DNA from: Bacteroidales bacterium
Lineage (GTDB): Bacteria; Bacteroidota; Bacteroidia; Bacteroidales; F082
Assembly: GCA_029933565.1 (NCBI GenBank)
Contig: JAOZNY010000167.1
Location: 1 to 6,636 of the forward strand
DNA length: 6,636 bases
Direction: 5' to 3'
The position numbers were made by a program, and so were the translations under genes. Below, one piece after another: positions 1 to 5,996 of the stretch (within the stretch, counting starts at the first letter, position 1; each line of letters begins with the position of its first letter). The notes under the pieces were generated by a model. It was not told where the DNA came from and made no database searches. It saw nothing but the letters and a program-made list of their open reading frames with translations.

Positions 1-805
1 TGATGTACTTATTCGAAGCCTTAGTCTTCGACCTGGTTCTGTAACCTTTAGCCGGCAAACCTTTACGTGATCGTGGATGACCACCAGAGGCTCTACCTTC
101 ACCACCACCCATTGGGTGATCAACAGGGTTCATGGCTACACCACGTACTCTTGGACGGCGTCCTAACCAACGGCTACGACCAGCTTTACCAGAAACTTCA
201 AGTTGATGGTCGGCATTTGATACCATACCTACAGTTGCTTTACATGTTTGTAAAACCAACCTTGTTTCACCTGATGGTAATTTGATTACAGCAAATTTCC
301 CCTCTCTGGTCATAAGTTGAGCGTAAGAACCAGCACTACGTGCCATCTTTGCACCCTGACCTGGACGAAGTTCAATATTGTGAATTACGGTACCGAAAGG
401 TACTTCGCTTAGATACAAGGAGTTTCCCACGTCAGGTGTAACACCTTTTCCTGAGTTTATCTCTTGACCTACTTGCAGACCCTTTGGTGCAATAATATAC
501 CTTTTTTCACCGTCTTTGTAGAATACTAAAGCAATCCTTGCAGTACGATTTGGATCATACTCAATTGTCTTTACAATTCCCGGAACGCCTTCTTTGTCCC
601 TTTTAAAGTCAATGATTCTATACTTCTGTTTGTGTCCACCACCAATGTTGCGGATGGTCATTCTACCTTCACTGTTACGTCCACCTGAACGTTTCTTAGG
701 TACTAACAAACTTTTTTCAGGTGTGCTGGAAGTAATATCTTTGTAGTCGCTTATTACTTTAAAGCGCTGACCTGGTGTTGTTGGTTTATATTTTTTTAGT
801 GCCAT
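1..805 (-). CDS. rplB: 50S ribosomal protein L2 (uL2), 3' end beyond the window
   Basis: L2 is a primary 23S rRNA-binding protein of the large subunit, needed for subunit joining and close to the peptidyl transferase centre. From the ATG at 803-805 I read 268 residues, starting MALKKYKPTTPGQRF, with no stop before the left edge. Family length in this phylum is about 274, so only a few residues are missing. The N-terminal RNA-binding OB-fold part (GGGHKQKYR, residues 55-63) and the C-terminal SH3-like part are both present. The highly conserved loop at about 220-243 (VRGVAMNPVDH, then GGGEGR) carries His230, the counterpart of the functionally important His229 of E. coli L2. The gene lies 9 nt after rplW. 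Unlike its neighbours it has a clear Shine-Dalgarno sequence, AGGAG at 816-812, six bases before the start. It is the last gene visible of the joined str-S10 operon; rpsS normally follows. Confidence 0.98.
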   Translation of the reverse strand, partial: MALKKYKPTTPGQRFKVISDYKDITSSTPEKSLLVPKKRSGGRNSEGRMTIRNIGGGHKQKYRIIDFKRDKEGVPGIVKTIEYDPNRTARIALVFYKDGEKRYIIAPKGLQVGQEINSGKGVTPDVGNSLYLSEVPFGTVIHNIELRPGQGAKMARSAGSYAQLMTREGKFAVIKLPSGETRLVLQTCKATVGMVSNADHQLEVSGKAGRSRWLGRRPRVRGVAMNPVDHPMGGGEGRASGGHPRSRKGLPAKGYRTRSKTKASNKYI

Positions 806-808
806 TGT

Positions 809-816
809 TCTCTCCT
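809..816 (-). promoter_or_regulatory. Strong Shine-Dalgarno site of rplB, overlapping the rplW stop
   Basis: On the minus strand the bases AGGAGAGA end three bases before the rplB ATG. The AGGAG core (816-812) is six bases from the start, an ideal distance for 16S rRNA pairing. The first two bases of the core are the last two of the rplW TAG stop, so a ribosome finishing L23 stops on this site. None of the other starts in the window has a comparable motif. This matters because Bacteroidota mostly initiate without Shine-Dalgarno pairing. Confidence 0.75.
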
Positions 817-1105
817 AAATGTTGCTAAAGAAATCAATACTATCTCCTTCAGCAATAGTTACAATTGCTTTTTTTGTACTCTTGGTTCTTCCGGAAACTG
901 TTCCTGATTTTGTAAATCGTTGCTTTCTTTTTCCAGAATAGTTCATTGTATTTACTGACAATACCTGAACGCCGTAGAACTCTTCAACCTCAGTTTTAAT
1001 CTGGATCTTATTGGCATTTCTGTCAACTAAAAACCCATACTGGTTGAGGCTTTCACCTTTAGCAGTCATCTTCTCAGTAATTACTGGTTTTAATAATACG
1101 CTCAT
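815..1105 (-). CDS. rplW: 50S ribosomal protein L23 (uL23)
   Basis: L23 binds domain III of 23S rRNA and sits at the mouth of the peptide exit tunnel, where trigger factor and the signal recognition particle dock. The 96-residue product is a normal length. It opens with the family-typical LLKPVITEKMT (4-14), followed by the QYGFLVDRNANKIQIKTEVEEFYGVQV region (22-48) that forms the core beta-alpha fold. A basic stretch (KRKQRFTKSG, 59-68) is the expected rRNA-contacting loop. The start ATG lies 12 nt after the rplD stop. The gene ends with TAG, whose last two bases form the start of the rplB Shine-Dalgarno site. No Shine-Dalgarno is seen for rplW itself. Order rplC-rplD-rplW-rplB is the universal S10-operon order, which makes the identity firm. 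Confidence 0.97.
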   Translation of the reverse strand: MSVLLKPVITEKMTAKGESLNQYGFLVDRNANKIQIKTEVEEFYGVQVLSVNTMNYSGKRKQRFTKSGTVSGRTKSTKKAIVTIAEGDSIDFFSNI

Positions 1106-1117
1106 TATCTTTCAGTT

Positions 1118-1750
1118 TTATTTGTTAGAAAAAAGTTCTTTAATTGCTTTCAACGAACTTTCTACTAATAATATCTTGTTAGCGTTTAAAATTTCGTAAG
1201 TGTTTATATCTTCAGCCTGAACAATCTTAGCACCCTTAATATTACGTGACGCTAAAATAAGGTTAGAATCTCCTTCGCTTAAAACTATAAGGGCTTTTTT
1301 GCCGCTAAGTTCGAAGTTGTTTAAAAATGTAATAAACTCTTTTGTTTTTGGAGTTTCAATTTTAAAATCTTCTACAATAACAATATCTTTGTTATTTGCT
1401 CTGTGAGAAAGTGCTGACTTGCGAGCAAGTCTTTTTACCTTTTTGTTAAGTTTGAAATAGTAGTCGCGTGGGTGTGGGCCAAATACTCTACCACCACCTC
1501 TGAAAAGAGGGTTTTTGATATCTCCTGCACGTGCAGTACCAGTTCCCTTTTGTCTTTTTATCTTGCGTCGGCTACCTGTAACATCACTTCTCTCTCTGGT
1601 ATCGTGAGTTCCCTGACGTTGATTAGCCATATACTGTTTAGTATCAAGATAAATGGCATGATCATTTGGCTCAATTCCGAAAATTGATTTGTCAAGTTTC
1701 ACCTTCTTTGATGTAGCTTCGCCACTGATATTATGAACTTTTAACTCCAT
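1118..1750 (-). CDS. rplD: 50S ribosomal protein L4 (uL4)
   Basis: L4 is an early-assembling 23S rRNA-binding protein whose long loop lines the narrowest part of the exit tunnel. The 210-residue product has the N-terminal beta strand, then the tunnel loop at about 44-100. The loop includes RQKGTGTARAGD (66-77), FRGGGRVFGPHPRDY (83-97) and a strongly basic stretch before it (RRKIKRQK, 61-68). Lys68 of RQKGTG lines up with the E. coli residue (Lys63) whose change gives macrolide resistance; it is the wild-type lysine here. The C-terminal half is a normal alpha/beta globular domain ending LFSNK. The start ATG lies inside the end of rplC (10-bp overlap), which suggests translational coupling. In E. 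coli L4 represses its own S10 operon through a leader. Here no gap precedes rpsJ that could hold such a leader, so that mechanism is not supported at the equivalent place. Confidence 0.97.
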   Translation of the reverse strand: MELKVHNISGEATSKKVKLDKSIFGIEPNDHAIYLDTKQYMANQRQGTHDTRERSDVTGSRRKIKRQKGTGTARAGDIKNPLFRGGGRVFGPHPRDYYFKLNKKVKRLARKSALSHRANNKDIVIVEDFKIETPKTKEFITFLNNFELSGKKALIVLSEGDSNLILASRNIKGAKIVQAEDINTYEILNANKILLVESSLKAIKELFSNK

Positions 1751-2364
1751 CTTTCTATCTTTACATATGAATTATTTGGACCAGGAACAGCTCCTTTAAC
1801 TACAAGAAGATTCTTCTCTGGAACAATTTTTACTATTTCAAGGTTAATCAACTTTACCTTGTTGCCACCTGTTCGGCCTGCCATGCGCATTCCTTTGAAT
1901 ACCCTTGAAGGATAAGATGATGCACCAATTGAACCTGGGGCACGTAGTCTGTTATGCTGACCATGTGTTGCATCGTTTACTCCTTTAAAGTTGTAGCGTT
2001 TTACTACACCTTGAAAACCTTTACCTTTGCTTGTGCCAACAACGTCAACAAATTCACCTTCTTTAAAAACATCAACAGAAACAGTTTCACCATATTTCTT
2101 TTGCTCTTCAAAACGTGTAAATTCAGCTAAAAACTTTTTAGGGGTTGTTTTAGCATTGGCAAAATGTCCCTTTAAGGCAGCAGTGGTATGCTTTTCCTTT
2201 TTCTCTTCGAAACCCAACTGAATGGCAGAATAACCATCTTTTTCCTTAGTGCGGACTTGGGTAACAATACATGGGCCTGCTTCAATAACGGTACATGGGA
2301 TGTTCTTCCCATCAGCGTTAAATATACTGGTCATGCCTATTTTTTTTCCTAATATTCCTGACAT
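1741..2364 (-). CDS. rplC: 50S ribosomal protein L3 (uL3)
   Basis: L3 binds near the 3' end of 23S rRNA, helps start large-subunit assembly, and sends a loop toward the peptidyl transferase centre. The 207-residue product begins MSGILGKKIGMTSIF, the typical family start, and carries the L3 signature region VDVVGTSKGKGFQGVVKR (106-123). The central loop HGQHNRLRAPGSIGASSYP (134-152) follows, then VFKGMRMAGRTGG. In E. coli the glutamine methylated by PrmB falls in this loop (SIGQNQTP); here the matching residue is Ala148, so that modification site is absent. The gene begins 26 nt after rpsJ with no Shine-Dalgarno. Its stop TAA lies inside rplD, with the reading frames shifted relative to each other. 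Membership of the S10 operon and the intact signature make the call firm. Confidence 0.97.
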   Translation of the reverse strand: MSGILGKKIGMTSIFNADGKNIPCTVIEAGPCIVTQVRTKEKDGYSAIQLGFEEKKEKHTTAALKGHFANAKTTPKKFLAEFTRFEEQKKYGETVSVDVFKEGEFVDVVGTSKGKGFQGVVKRYNFKGVNDATHGQHNRLRAPGSIGASSYPSRVFKGMRMAGRTGGNKVKLINLEIVKIVPEKNLLVVKGAVPGPNNSYVKIERWS

Positions 2365-2390
2365 TTCTACTAATCTTTAAGCCGTTAGTG

Positions 2391-2696
2391 TTATACTTTA
2401 ATTTCAACTTCAACACCACTTGGCAGTTCTAGCCTCATTAGTGCATCAATTGTTTTTGATGTTGAGTTGTAAACATCCATTAGCCTTTTGAAAGTACTTA
2501 GTTCAAATTGCTCTCTCGCTGTTTTGTTAACGAAAGTTGAACGGTTTACTGTAAAAACTTTTTTATGTGTTGGCAATGGTATTGGTCCGCTTACAACTGC
2601 CCCTGTCGATTTAACCGATTTGGCGATCTTTTCAGCTGATTTATCAACCAGGTTGTGATCATACGACTTTAATTTAATTCTAATTCTTTGGCTCAC
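2391..2696 (-). CDS. rpsJ: 30S ribosomal protein S10 / NusE (uS10), GTG start
   Basis: S10 is a 30S head protein that also acts as the transcription antitermination factor NusE by pairing with NusB. The 101-residue product reads SQRIRIKLKSYDHNLVDKSA near the N terminus and carries the S10 signature AVVSGPIPLPT (33-43) and the ribosome-binding loop around THKKVFTVNRS (43-53). The start is GTG at 2694-2696. No ATG is available, because only four codons separate it from the in-frame fusA stop at 2709-2711. Family members begin exactly with this SQRIRIKLK sequence, so GTG is the start. The gene directly follows fusA after 12 nt. Tuf, which sits at this junction in E. coli, is absent, so the str and S10 operons are joined here, as is usual in Bacteroidota. 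The bases AAGG run straight into the start codon, too close to serve as a Shine-Dalgarno. Confidence 0.96.
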   Translation of the reverse strand: MSQRIRIKLKSYDHNLVDKSAEKIAKSVKSTGAVVSGPIPLPTHKKVFTVNRSTFVNKTAREQFELSTFKRLMDVYNSTSKTIDALMRLELPSGVEVEIKV

Positions 2697-2708
2697 CTTA
2701 TATATAGT

Positions 2709-4823
2709 TTAGCTAATTATTCCTTTTATCTCTTTGATTACCTCTTCGGAGATGCCCTTAGGCGCAATCTCGTAAGATTTAAATTCCATGCTTGATGTTC
2801 CCCTGCCAGATGTAATAGTCCTTAAGGTTGTTACATAACCAAACATTTCAGAAAGTGGTACAGCTGCTTTTATTACCTGAACACCTACTTTTGCAGTAAC
2901 GCTCTCAAGTATTGCTCTCCTTCTGTTTAAGTCTCCCGTAACATCACCTAAGTAATCGTCAGGAGTTACTATTTCAACTTTCATTACCGGTTCAAGTAGT
3001 TTTGCTTTTGCCTTTTTTGCAGCATCCCTAAAACCAACTTTTGCAGCTAATTCAAAGGATAACTGATCGGAGTCAACAGGGTGGAAAGAACCATCAAAAA
3101 GTCTTACTCTCATACTGACGACAGGAAACCCGGCTAGAACACCATTTTGCATAGCAAGTTCAAAGCCTTTTTTAACAGATGGGATAAATTCCTTTGGAAT
3201 AGAACCACCTTTTATTTCATCTACAAACTCAAGACCTTCGCCTTCTGCAAGTCTAGGTCCAATTTCAAATTGAATATTTGCAAATTTACCACGACCACCA
3301 GTTTGTTTCTTATAAACTTCTTTATGTTCAATCGTTGATGTAATTGTTTCTTTGTAAGAAACTTGTGGTTGACCAATATTACATTCTATGTTAAACTCCC
3401 TCTTAAGGCGGTCAACTAAAATGTCAAGGTGAAGTTCACCCATACCAGAAATAATGGTTTGTCCCGAATTTTCATCGGTACGAACCTTGAATGTAGGATC
3501 TTCTTCAGCCAGTTTGGCTAATGCCAACGACATTTTGTCAATATCTTTCTGAGTTTTAGGCTCAATGGCAATACTGATTACAGGCTCCGGAAACGTGATA
3601 GATTCAAGAATAATTGGAGCTTTCAATTCAGTAAGAGTATCGCCTGTGCGTATTGTTTTAAAACCAACTGCTGCTCCAATATCACCAGCTTCAATCTGAT
3701 CTAAAGGTTCTTGCTTGTTGGCATGCATCTGCATAATACGACTAATTCTTTCCTTTTTACCGGTTGATACATTCAAAATGTAAGAGCCTGCTTTTAATGT
3801 TCCAGAGTAAACTCTGAAAAAGCAAAGACGTCCAACAAATGGGTCGGTAGCAATTTTAAATGCTAAAGCACTAAATTTATCATTAGGATCAGCTGAGCGA
3901 TATTCTGTTTCTTCTGTTTTCGGATTGATTCCTTCAACATCTTCAATATCGAGTGGGCTGGGTAAAAATTCAATAATTGCATTCAATAACATTTGAACAC
4001 CTTTATTTTTGAATGCAGAACCACACATAACAGGGGTGATACTCATATTCAAAGTAGAAGTTCTGATTACGTCAATCATTTCTTCTTCAGTTATTGAATT
4101 AGGATCATCCATGAACTTCTCAAGTAGGTCGTCACTTTCTTCAGCAACACCTTCAATGAGTTTCATTCTGTATTTTTTAGCATCTTCTTTTAGGTCTTCA
4201 GGTACAGGAATTTCTCTAATGATAACACCATTATCTTCCTCGTCCCAAACAAATGCTTTATTTTTAACTAAATCAACAACTCCACGGAAACCTATTTCAG
4301 CACCTATTGGAATTTGAATTGGTACAGGGTTAGCACCAAGTTTTTCTTTAATTTGGTCAATTACACCAAAAAAGTCAGCGCCCGAACGATCCATCTTATT
4401 TACGAAACTAATACGGGGTACTTTATATTTATTTGCTTGTCTCCAAACTGTTTCACTTTGTGGCTCAACACCACCAACAGCACAAAACAAAGCAACAGCA
4501 CCATCAAGAACCCTTAATGAACGTTCAACCTCAACAGTGAAGTCAACGTGACCAGGGGTGTCGATAATGTTTATTTTATGTCTTTTATTGAATAGATCCC
4601 AAAAAACTGTAGTGGCAGCAGATGTGATTGTGATACCTCTTTCTTGTTCCTGAACCATCCAGTCCATAGTAGCGCCACCTTCATGAACTTCTCCAATTTT
4701 GTAGTTCTTACCAGTGTAAAACAATATTCGTTCAGTAACTGTAGTCTTACCAGCATCTATATGCGCCATAATCCCAATGTTTCGGGTTAGGCCTAATTTG
4801 TTATTTGTATTTAATGATGACAT
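2709..4823 (-). CDS. fusA: Translation elongation factor G
   Basis: EF-G is the cytoplasmic GTPase that drives tRNA-mRNA translocation and, with the recycling factor, splits ribosomes. The 704-residue product has all five domains. The GTPase motifs are complete: G1 AHIDAGKTT (20-28), G2 RGITI (62-66), G3 DTPGH (88-92, catalytic His92), G4 NKMD (142-145) and G5 GSAF (268-271). Domain II follows at about 305-400 and domain III at about 415-485. Domain IV spans about 490-610, with tip His581 in GSFHPVDS, matching E. coli His583 that enters the decoding centre. Domain V contains GDLNRRRAIL (630-639) and PLSEMFGYVTTLR (656-668). The intact GTPase site marks this as the canonical EF-G rather than a GTPase-deficient paralog. 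It starts 30 nt after rpsG and ends 12 nt before rpsJ. The N terminus is a few residues longer than in many homologs. Confidence 0.98.
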   Translation of the reverse strand: MSSLNTNNKLGLTRNIGIMAHIDAGKTTVTERILFYTGKNYKIGEVHEGGATMDWMVQEQERGITITSAATTVFWDLFNKRHKINIIDTPGHVDFTVEVERSLRVLDGAVALFCAVGGVEPQSETVWRQANKYKVPRISFVNKMDRSGADFFGVIDQIKEKLGANPVPIQIPIGAEIGFRGVVDLVKNKAFVWDEEDNGVIIREIPVPEDLKEDAKKYRMKLIEGVAEESDDLLEKFMDDPNSITEEEMIDVIRTSTLNMSITPVMCGSAFKNKGVQMLLNAIIEFLPSPLDIEDVEGINPKTEETEYRSADPNDKFSALAFKIATDPFVGRLCFFRVYSGTLKAGSYILNVSTGKKERISRIMQMHANKQEPLDQIEAGDIGAAVGFKTIRTGDTLTELKAPIILESITFPEPVISIAIEPKTQKDIDKMSLALAKLAEEDPTFKVRTDENSGQTIISGMGELHLDILVDRLKREFNIECNIGQPQVSYKETITSTIEHKEVYKKQTGGRGKFANIQFEIGPRLAEGEGLEFVDEIKGGSIPKEFIPSVKKGFELAMQNGVLAGFPVVSMRVRLFDGSFHPVDSDQLSFELAAKVGFRDAAKKAKAKLLEPVMKVEIVTPDDYLGDVTGDLNRRRAILESVTAKVGVQVIKAAVPLSEMFGYVTTLRTITSGRGTSSMEFKSYEIAPKGISEEVIKEIKGIIS

Positions 4824-4853
4824 TTGGCTATTTAGTTGACTTAGTTTTTTGGT

Positions 4854-5321
4854 CTAGAAACGGAAGTGAGAGAATGCTTTGTTAGCATCTGCCATTCTGT
4901 GAGTTTCTTCTTTCTTTTTAAATGCTGCACCTTCTTCTTTATAGGCTGCTACAATTTCTCCGGCAAGTTTTTCACCCATTGTTTTTTCGTGACGCTTGCG
5001 TGAAAAACCAATAAGATTCTTCATTCCAATCGACATTTTACGTCCTGAACGAATTTCAGCAGGGATTTGGAATGTTGCACCACCAATACGGCGACTACGA
5101 ACCTCAACAGCAGGTGTTACTTTAGCAAGACCTTTTTTCCAAACATCAATTGGATCTTCTCCGGTCTTCTCAGCAACGATATCCATGGCATCGTAAAAAA
5201 TCTTGTAAGCGATACTTTTTTTACCAGCAAGCATGATGTTGTTTACAAACTTTGTAACCAATACATCATTAAACTTTGGATCAGGAAGTATTATTCGTTT
5301 TTTTGGTTTCGCTTTTCTCAT
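4854..5321 (-). CDS. rpsG: 30S ribosomal protein S7 (uS7)
   Basis: S7 nucleates assembly of the 30S head by binding the 3' major domain of 16S rRNA, and it contacts E-site tRNA. The 155-residue product is close to the 155-158 usual in the phylum. It opens with a basic MRKAKPKKR tail, followed by the S7 signature region around DPKFNDVLVTKFVNNIM (14-30) and GKK (33-35). The beta-hairpin segment VEVRSRRIGGATFQIP (72-87) follows, and the end HRMADANKAFSHFRF (141-155) is typical. It begins 36 nt after rpsL and lies 30 nt before fusA. In E. coli S7 represses the operon through a structured rpsL-rpsG spacer of roughly 100 nt. The spacer here is too short and AT-rich to hold an equivalent, so any autoregulation must work differently. 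No Shine-Dalgarno is seen; AAAGAG directly abuts the ATG. Confidence 0.98.
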   Translation of the reverse strand: MRKAKPKKRIILPDPKFNDVLVTKFVNNIMLAGKKSIAYKIFYDAMDIVAEKTGEDPIDVWKKGLAKVTPAVEVRSRRIGGATFQIPAEIRSGRKMSIGMKNLIGFSRKRHEKTMGEKLAGEIVAAYKEEGAAFKKKEETHRMADANKAFSHFRF

Positions 5322-5357
5322 CTCTTTATATATAAAAGATTATTTTCTTTACTTATA

Positions 5358-5735
5358 TTATTTCTTCTTAGGACGCTTAGTTCCGTATTTAGATCTTCTT
5401 TGAGTACGGCCTTCAACACCTGAAGTGTCAAGAGCTCCTCTAATAATGTGATACCTAACACCTGGTAAGTCTTTAACACGACCACCGCGAATCATTACGA
5501 TTGAGTGCTCCTGCAGGTTGTGACCTTCGCCAGGAATGTAGGCATTAACCTCTTTTCCATTAGTTAATCTAACCCTTGCAACTTTACGCATTGCTGAGTT
5601 AGGTTTCTTAGGAGTGGTTGTGTAAACCCTAACGCATACACCACGACGTTGTGGACATGCATCAAGTGCTTTCGAGTTACTGGTTTCTACCAGCTTCTTA
5701 CGACCTTTTCTTACTAATTGTTGTATTGTAGGCAT
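5358..5735 (-). CDS. rpsL: 30S ribosomal protein S12 (uS12)
   Basis: S12 lies at the decoding centre of the 30S subunit and helps enforce codon-anticodon accuracy. The 125-residue product starts MPTIQQLVRKGR and carries the S12 signature segment TTPKKPNSAMRKVARVRL (40-57). It also has the second decoding loop, GEGHNLQEHS (69-78) and GGRVKDLPGVRYH (84-96). The two lysines whose substitution gives streptomycin resistance in other bacteria (the second K of PKKPNS, Lys44, and Lys88) are both the susceptible form. Asp89, the residue methylthiolated by RimO in E. coli, is present. The C terminus is short and basic (RPKKK). It is the first gene of the operon, preceded by two candidate promoters at 5783-5814 and 5997-6026. 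The bases before the ATG are AT-rich with no Shine-Dalgarno. Confidence 0.98.
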   Translation of the reverse strand: MPTIQQLVRKGRKKLVETSNSKALDACPQRRGVCVRVYTTTPKKPNSAMRKVARVRLTNGKEVNAYIPGEGHNLQEHSIVMIRGGRVKDLPGVRYHIIRGALDTSGVEGRTQRRSKYGTKRPKKK

Positions 5736-5764
5736 ATTGCTTTATAATTTTTTAAACTATGCTT

Positions 5765-5779
5765 CTCCTTTTTTTGGAG
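5765..5779 (-). repeat. Small hairpin at the 5' end of the P2 transcript
   Basis: CTCC and GGAG flank a run of seven A on the minus strand (seven T on the plus strand), giving a 4-bp stem. It lies just downstream of the P2 -7 element, so a P2 transcript would begin at or inside it. The GGAG is about 29 bases from the rpsL start, too far to act as its Shine-Dalgarno. The stem is short and may have no function; a modest effect on transcript 5'-end stability is the most that can be suggested. Confidence 0.35.
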
Positions 5780-5782
5780 GCG

Positions 5783-5814
5783 CAAAAGTATAAAATATTT
5801 TAATTGAACCTCAA
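5783..5814 (-). promoter_or_regulatory. Promoter P2 of the rpsL operon (Bacteroidota type)
   Basis: The minus strand shows TTG at 5814-5812, a 21-base spacer, then TACTTTTG at 5790-5783, a perfect match to the TAnnTTTG -7 element of the Bacteroidota housekeeping sigma factor. Spacing is at the wider end of the accepted range. The expected start is about 5775-5779, giving a 5' leader of about 40 nt before rpsL. An A/T-only tract (5817-5833) lies directly upstream and could act like an UP element, as is common at ribosomal-protein promoters; that last point is inference. Confidence 0.7.
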
Positions 5815-5818
5815 TTAA
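5800..5818. repeat. Perfect 8-bp dyad overlapping the P2 -33 element
   Basis: TTAATTGA and TCAATTAA are exact inverted copies separated by three bases (ACC on the plus strand). The right arm includes the TTG of promoter P2 at 5812-5814, and the dyad covers part of the -33 to -7 spacer. A protein bound here would compete with RNA polymerase, so it is operator-like in position. It could also fold as an RNA hairpin in transcripts from P1. AT-rich palindromes arise by chance fairly often, so function is unproven. Confidence 0.4.
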
Positions 5819-5843
5819 TTTTATATTTTTTTTGGAATCTTCA

Positions 5844-5932
5844 AAGGTGGGGTTGCCGGGTCGGTCTTTTAAACTTCACAATTCATATTTTCTAATTTTG
5901 AATTGCTCCCGGAACCTCTAACGTTTTACCTT
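5844..5932 (-). promoter_or_regulatory. Candidate structured RNA leader element of the rpsL operon
   Basis: Read as minus-strand RNA, three nested pairings close on each other. They are AAGGU (5932-5928) with ACCUU (5848-5844); GGUUCCGGG (5916-5908) with CCCGGCAACC (5860-5851), nine pairs with one bulged C; and CAAUUCA (5905-5899) with UGAAUUG (5885-5879). Together they give 21 pairs, interrupted by internal loops, and use nearly all the GC-rich bases of the region. The element lies between P1 and P2, so only P1 transcripts would carry it. It does not match any leader family I recognise. No U-run follows the stem, so it is not a terminator. It could be a ribosomal-protein binding site, a stability element or a processed small RNA. 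Confidence 0.4.
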
Positions 5933-5955
5933 ATCAGGTCCCTATAACTCTGTGT

Positions 5956-5989
5956 TTTTCAGCAGTTTTAAGTGAATCTCTGCTCAAAA
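5956..5989 (-). repeat. Hairpin near the 5' end of the P1 transcript
   Basis: On the minus strand CUUUU-G-AGCAG is followed about 14 bases later by CUGCU-G-AAAA. This gives five perfect pairs (5984-5980 with 5965-5961), a G-G mismatch, and four more A-U pairs (5989-5986 with 5959-5956). It begins within a few bases of the expected P1 start, so the long leader would open with this stem. A 5'-terminal stem can protect an mRNA, but no function is shown by the sequence. Confidence 0.4.
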
Positions 5990-5996
5990 GCGGGTG

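Noticed and set aside
2697..2708. A truncated or lost tuf gene between fusA and rpsJ
   Set aside because: The gap is 12 bases with no remnant, and absence of tuf here is the normal Bacteroidota arrangement.
4009..4317. A 102-codon plus-strand open frame, and similar frames at 67-285, 1472-1687 and 5067-5423
   Set aside because: All are antisense to intact fusA, rplB, rplD, or the rpsG-rpsL end, with compositions expected of reverse-complement reading; none has its own promoter or start signals.
5765..5768. GGAG upstream of rpsL as its Shine-Dalgarno
   Set aside because: It is about 29 bases from the ATG, far outside the working range, and is paired in a small hairpin.
5764..5780. CTCC-T7-GGAG as an intrinsic terminator
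   Set aside because: The T-run is in the loop, not after the stem, the stem is only 4 bp, and it stands at a promoter start rather than a gene end.
5869..5886. A five-codon leader ORF (Met-Asn-Cys-Glu-Val) in the P1 transcript
   Set aside because: No Shine-Dalgarno, no amino-acid bias to suggest attenuation, no terminator after it, and its start lies in the apical hairpin. Such a short ORF is expected by chance.
5910..5960. Faint resemblance of ACCUGAU...CGUUAGAGG to the second half of a TPP riboswitch
   Set aside because: The essential CUGAGA and GCGUAGGGA cores are not present, the supporting stems do not form in the right order, and a thiamine switch before rpsL makes no sense in context.
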